Shown here: in pieces, positions 62,825 to 64,000 of the stretch | Layout: each line of letters begins with the position of its first letter | How positions within the stretch are numbered: the stretch's first letter is position 1 | Assembly (NCBI GenBank): GCA_024867545.1 | Contig: JANFNE010000019.1 | Location: forward strand, 868,001-932,000 | Length of the DNA stretch: 64,000 nucleotides | From: Phytopythium helicoides | Taxonomy: Eukaryota; Oomycota; Peronosporomycetes; Pythiales; Pythiaceae | Direction of reading: 5' to 3' | Made by a program: the position numbers and the translations under genes | The notes under the pieces: generated by a model | What the model saw: only the letters and a program-made list of their open reading frames with translations | What the model was told of the DNA's origin: nothing | Databases searched by the model: none

Positions 62825-63096
62825 TTGAAAGCCCAACAAACAGTCAAGGATTAATAAAGATGGCGGCTAAAGCTATCAGGAATTAGGCTGTGGACAAGGA
62901 AAACCGATCGCGCCAATTGGTGTTATCCACTCTTATAGACATCTTTCGTGTTTGCGACCATGACCATGGCTGAAAGCAGGGGGGCGTAGTTCAGACCTAG
63001 TTTGTATTAGCTTGTGCCCTCTCACTTCTTGTATAGTTACTGCGTTGTGGTAGCAGCGGATATTAAGGAAGTGTCTGCGACTGTGTAAATCACACT

Positions 63097-63265
63097 TTGA
63101 TAGTATCTGTTGGCGCAATTTTGTCTCTCGTCGAACTACATCTCAGCAGCAACGACAAGCATAAAGTAAATATATCTGGCATCTTCGAAAATTTGGTTCA
63201 TGAAAATGAATCCAATCGAGTCGAAATCGCATCATCGGGTGGTAGCCCCCTCTTGTCGAGATACC
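63097..63265 (+). pseudogene. Decayed ARM-repeat relic
   Basis: The plus-strand frame reads VSVGAILSLVELHLSSNDKH, then FENLVHENESNRVEIASSGG, a clear ARM unit of the kinase-ARM type (compare SAGAISLLVELSRSGNDDQK). It is cut after about one and a half units. A further trace (GTGGAGCTTAGTCGTAGCG-like) lies near 63378. This is the end of a third array, or of an earlier longer version of the upstream gene. Confidence 0.6.
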
Positions 63266-63299
63266 TTGAATCGCCGGTGCTTACCAAACACTAACTCCG

Positions 63300-64000
63300 G
63301 CTGGTACTCGTTCGACTTTGACGACTGGAAAGGATGCTAACTGGCTTGCAATGCATTAACGGACGTCACCCCCTTTCGTGGAGCTTAGTCGTAGCGACTG
63401 ACGATTATAAGGGGAGTAAAGTGGTCTCTCTCACATCTGTACACGAACTCGGTTCCCAATACACTAACGATCTCAGCTCGTCGCTAAGAACAGCACCAAA
63501 TCCAATTTCTCACCACTCGTTCTAATCGCAAGATGGCAATAGACTGAGTCAACCCCGCTTCCACCGACATCCTGCCACGCTATCAGTGTAGTATCGCACA
63601 AACTTCAGCACATGTCTTCGTGCTTTCATCACCTCTCAATATAGCAGCGACACGACCTGGCCTCCTCGAGATAATTGAGCACCCACGAGTTGGTCGCCAC
63701 TTTAGTGGTGATAATCGCGATTACACCTAGAGTGATCAGTAGTGATCATTTGCGAAATTCTAGTGTCGTGATCAATGGGCTGATTAGCGGCAACTTCCAG
63801 ATCGCAATCGCCCGCAACCATGATTATAGCTCAGGAGCTCGCTCATGTCGTAGCGATCAGTGCACCGATTACTACCATGGATATCTCCCACCTCCACGGC
63901 ACAATCGTCCGCCTCCGCCGAGCGCTTGTACAGGAGTCGCCGGGCCTCATCTCAAAAACACGTCCATGGCTGCACCTGGAACAACACCTCTAGTGATCAA
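63300..64000. other. Right-end region, no supported gene
   Basis: About 700 bases. Three or more copies of AGTGATCA-like sequence occur (near 63731, 63740 and 63992). They may be part of a repeat running out of the window. No ORF supported. Confidence 0.3.

Noticed and set aside
1..64000. CRISPR array, tRNA, rRNA, riboswitch
   Set aside because: No direct-repeat/spacer pattern, no tRNA cloverleaf and no rRNA sequence were recognised; the regular repeats found are protein-coding ARM units.

Overview
The window looks like nuclear DNA of a plant-pathogenic oomycete, most likely a Phytophthora species. Three Crinkler (CRN) effector loci carry the LxLA[K/R]-type header and the HVLV junction motif. 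Conserved genes have short GT-AG introns of about 65-90 nt, intergenic gaps are small in the gene-dense part, and the repeats include MULE, Ty1/copia, hAT-derived and Fanzor sequences. No tRNA, rRNA or CRISPR array was seen.

Layout. 1-11 kb is a repeat- and effector-rich island: acidic codon repeats, copia and MULE relics, a full-length CRN with a nuclease-like C-terminus, a 0.9-kb dispersed repeat, and two header-only CRNs. Each header-only CRN converges on a broken cyclic-nucleotide-gated channel copy, and a Ser/Gly-repeat pseudogene lies between the two units. 12-14.5 kb holds two tandem 2-oxoglutarate/Fe(II) oxygenases. 16-22 kb holds an M96/START-like gene and a seven-exon SUN-domain (SUCO-like) ER membrane protein. 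22.5-23.9 kb is a decayed Fanzor (eukaryotic TnpB relative) lacking its central RuvC region. 24-31 kb has a coiled-coil gene, purine nucleoside phosphorylase and a CAD-type alcohol dehydrogenase. 32.3-36 kb is a large kinase-ARM gene. 36-37.4 kb is a mosaic of the same repeats as the left island, in inverted orientation. 37.6-56.7 kb is gene-dense: gamma-SNAP, an unknown motif-repeat protein, a probably domesticated hAT transposase, an FkbH-like HAD protein, a TAF1A-like Pol I factor, a small acidic protein, a methyltransferase-TPR protein, a CCCH/WD40 protein and a PDZ protein. 57.8-62.8 kb is a second, larger kinase-ARM paralogue, followed by a decayed ARM relic.

The most striking system is the pair of giant kinase-ARM proteins. 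Each has an N-terminal helical region that resembles the four-helix (HeLo/MLKL-type) domain of cell-death executors, a kinase with its catalytic residues in place, one or two CxxC zinc ribbons, and 16 or 26 near-identical 41-residue ARM-type repeats. The layout (signalling domain, switch domain, expandable repeat array) resembles immune or regulated-cell-death receptors; that role is inference. Several otherwise good genes carry single-base frame breaks, so some 'pseudogene' signals may be assembly indels. All gene models come from reading the sequence alone, without database searches.
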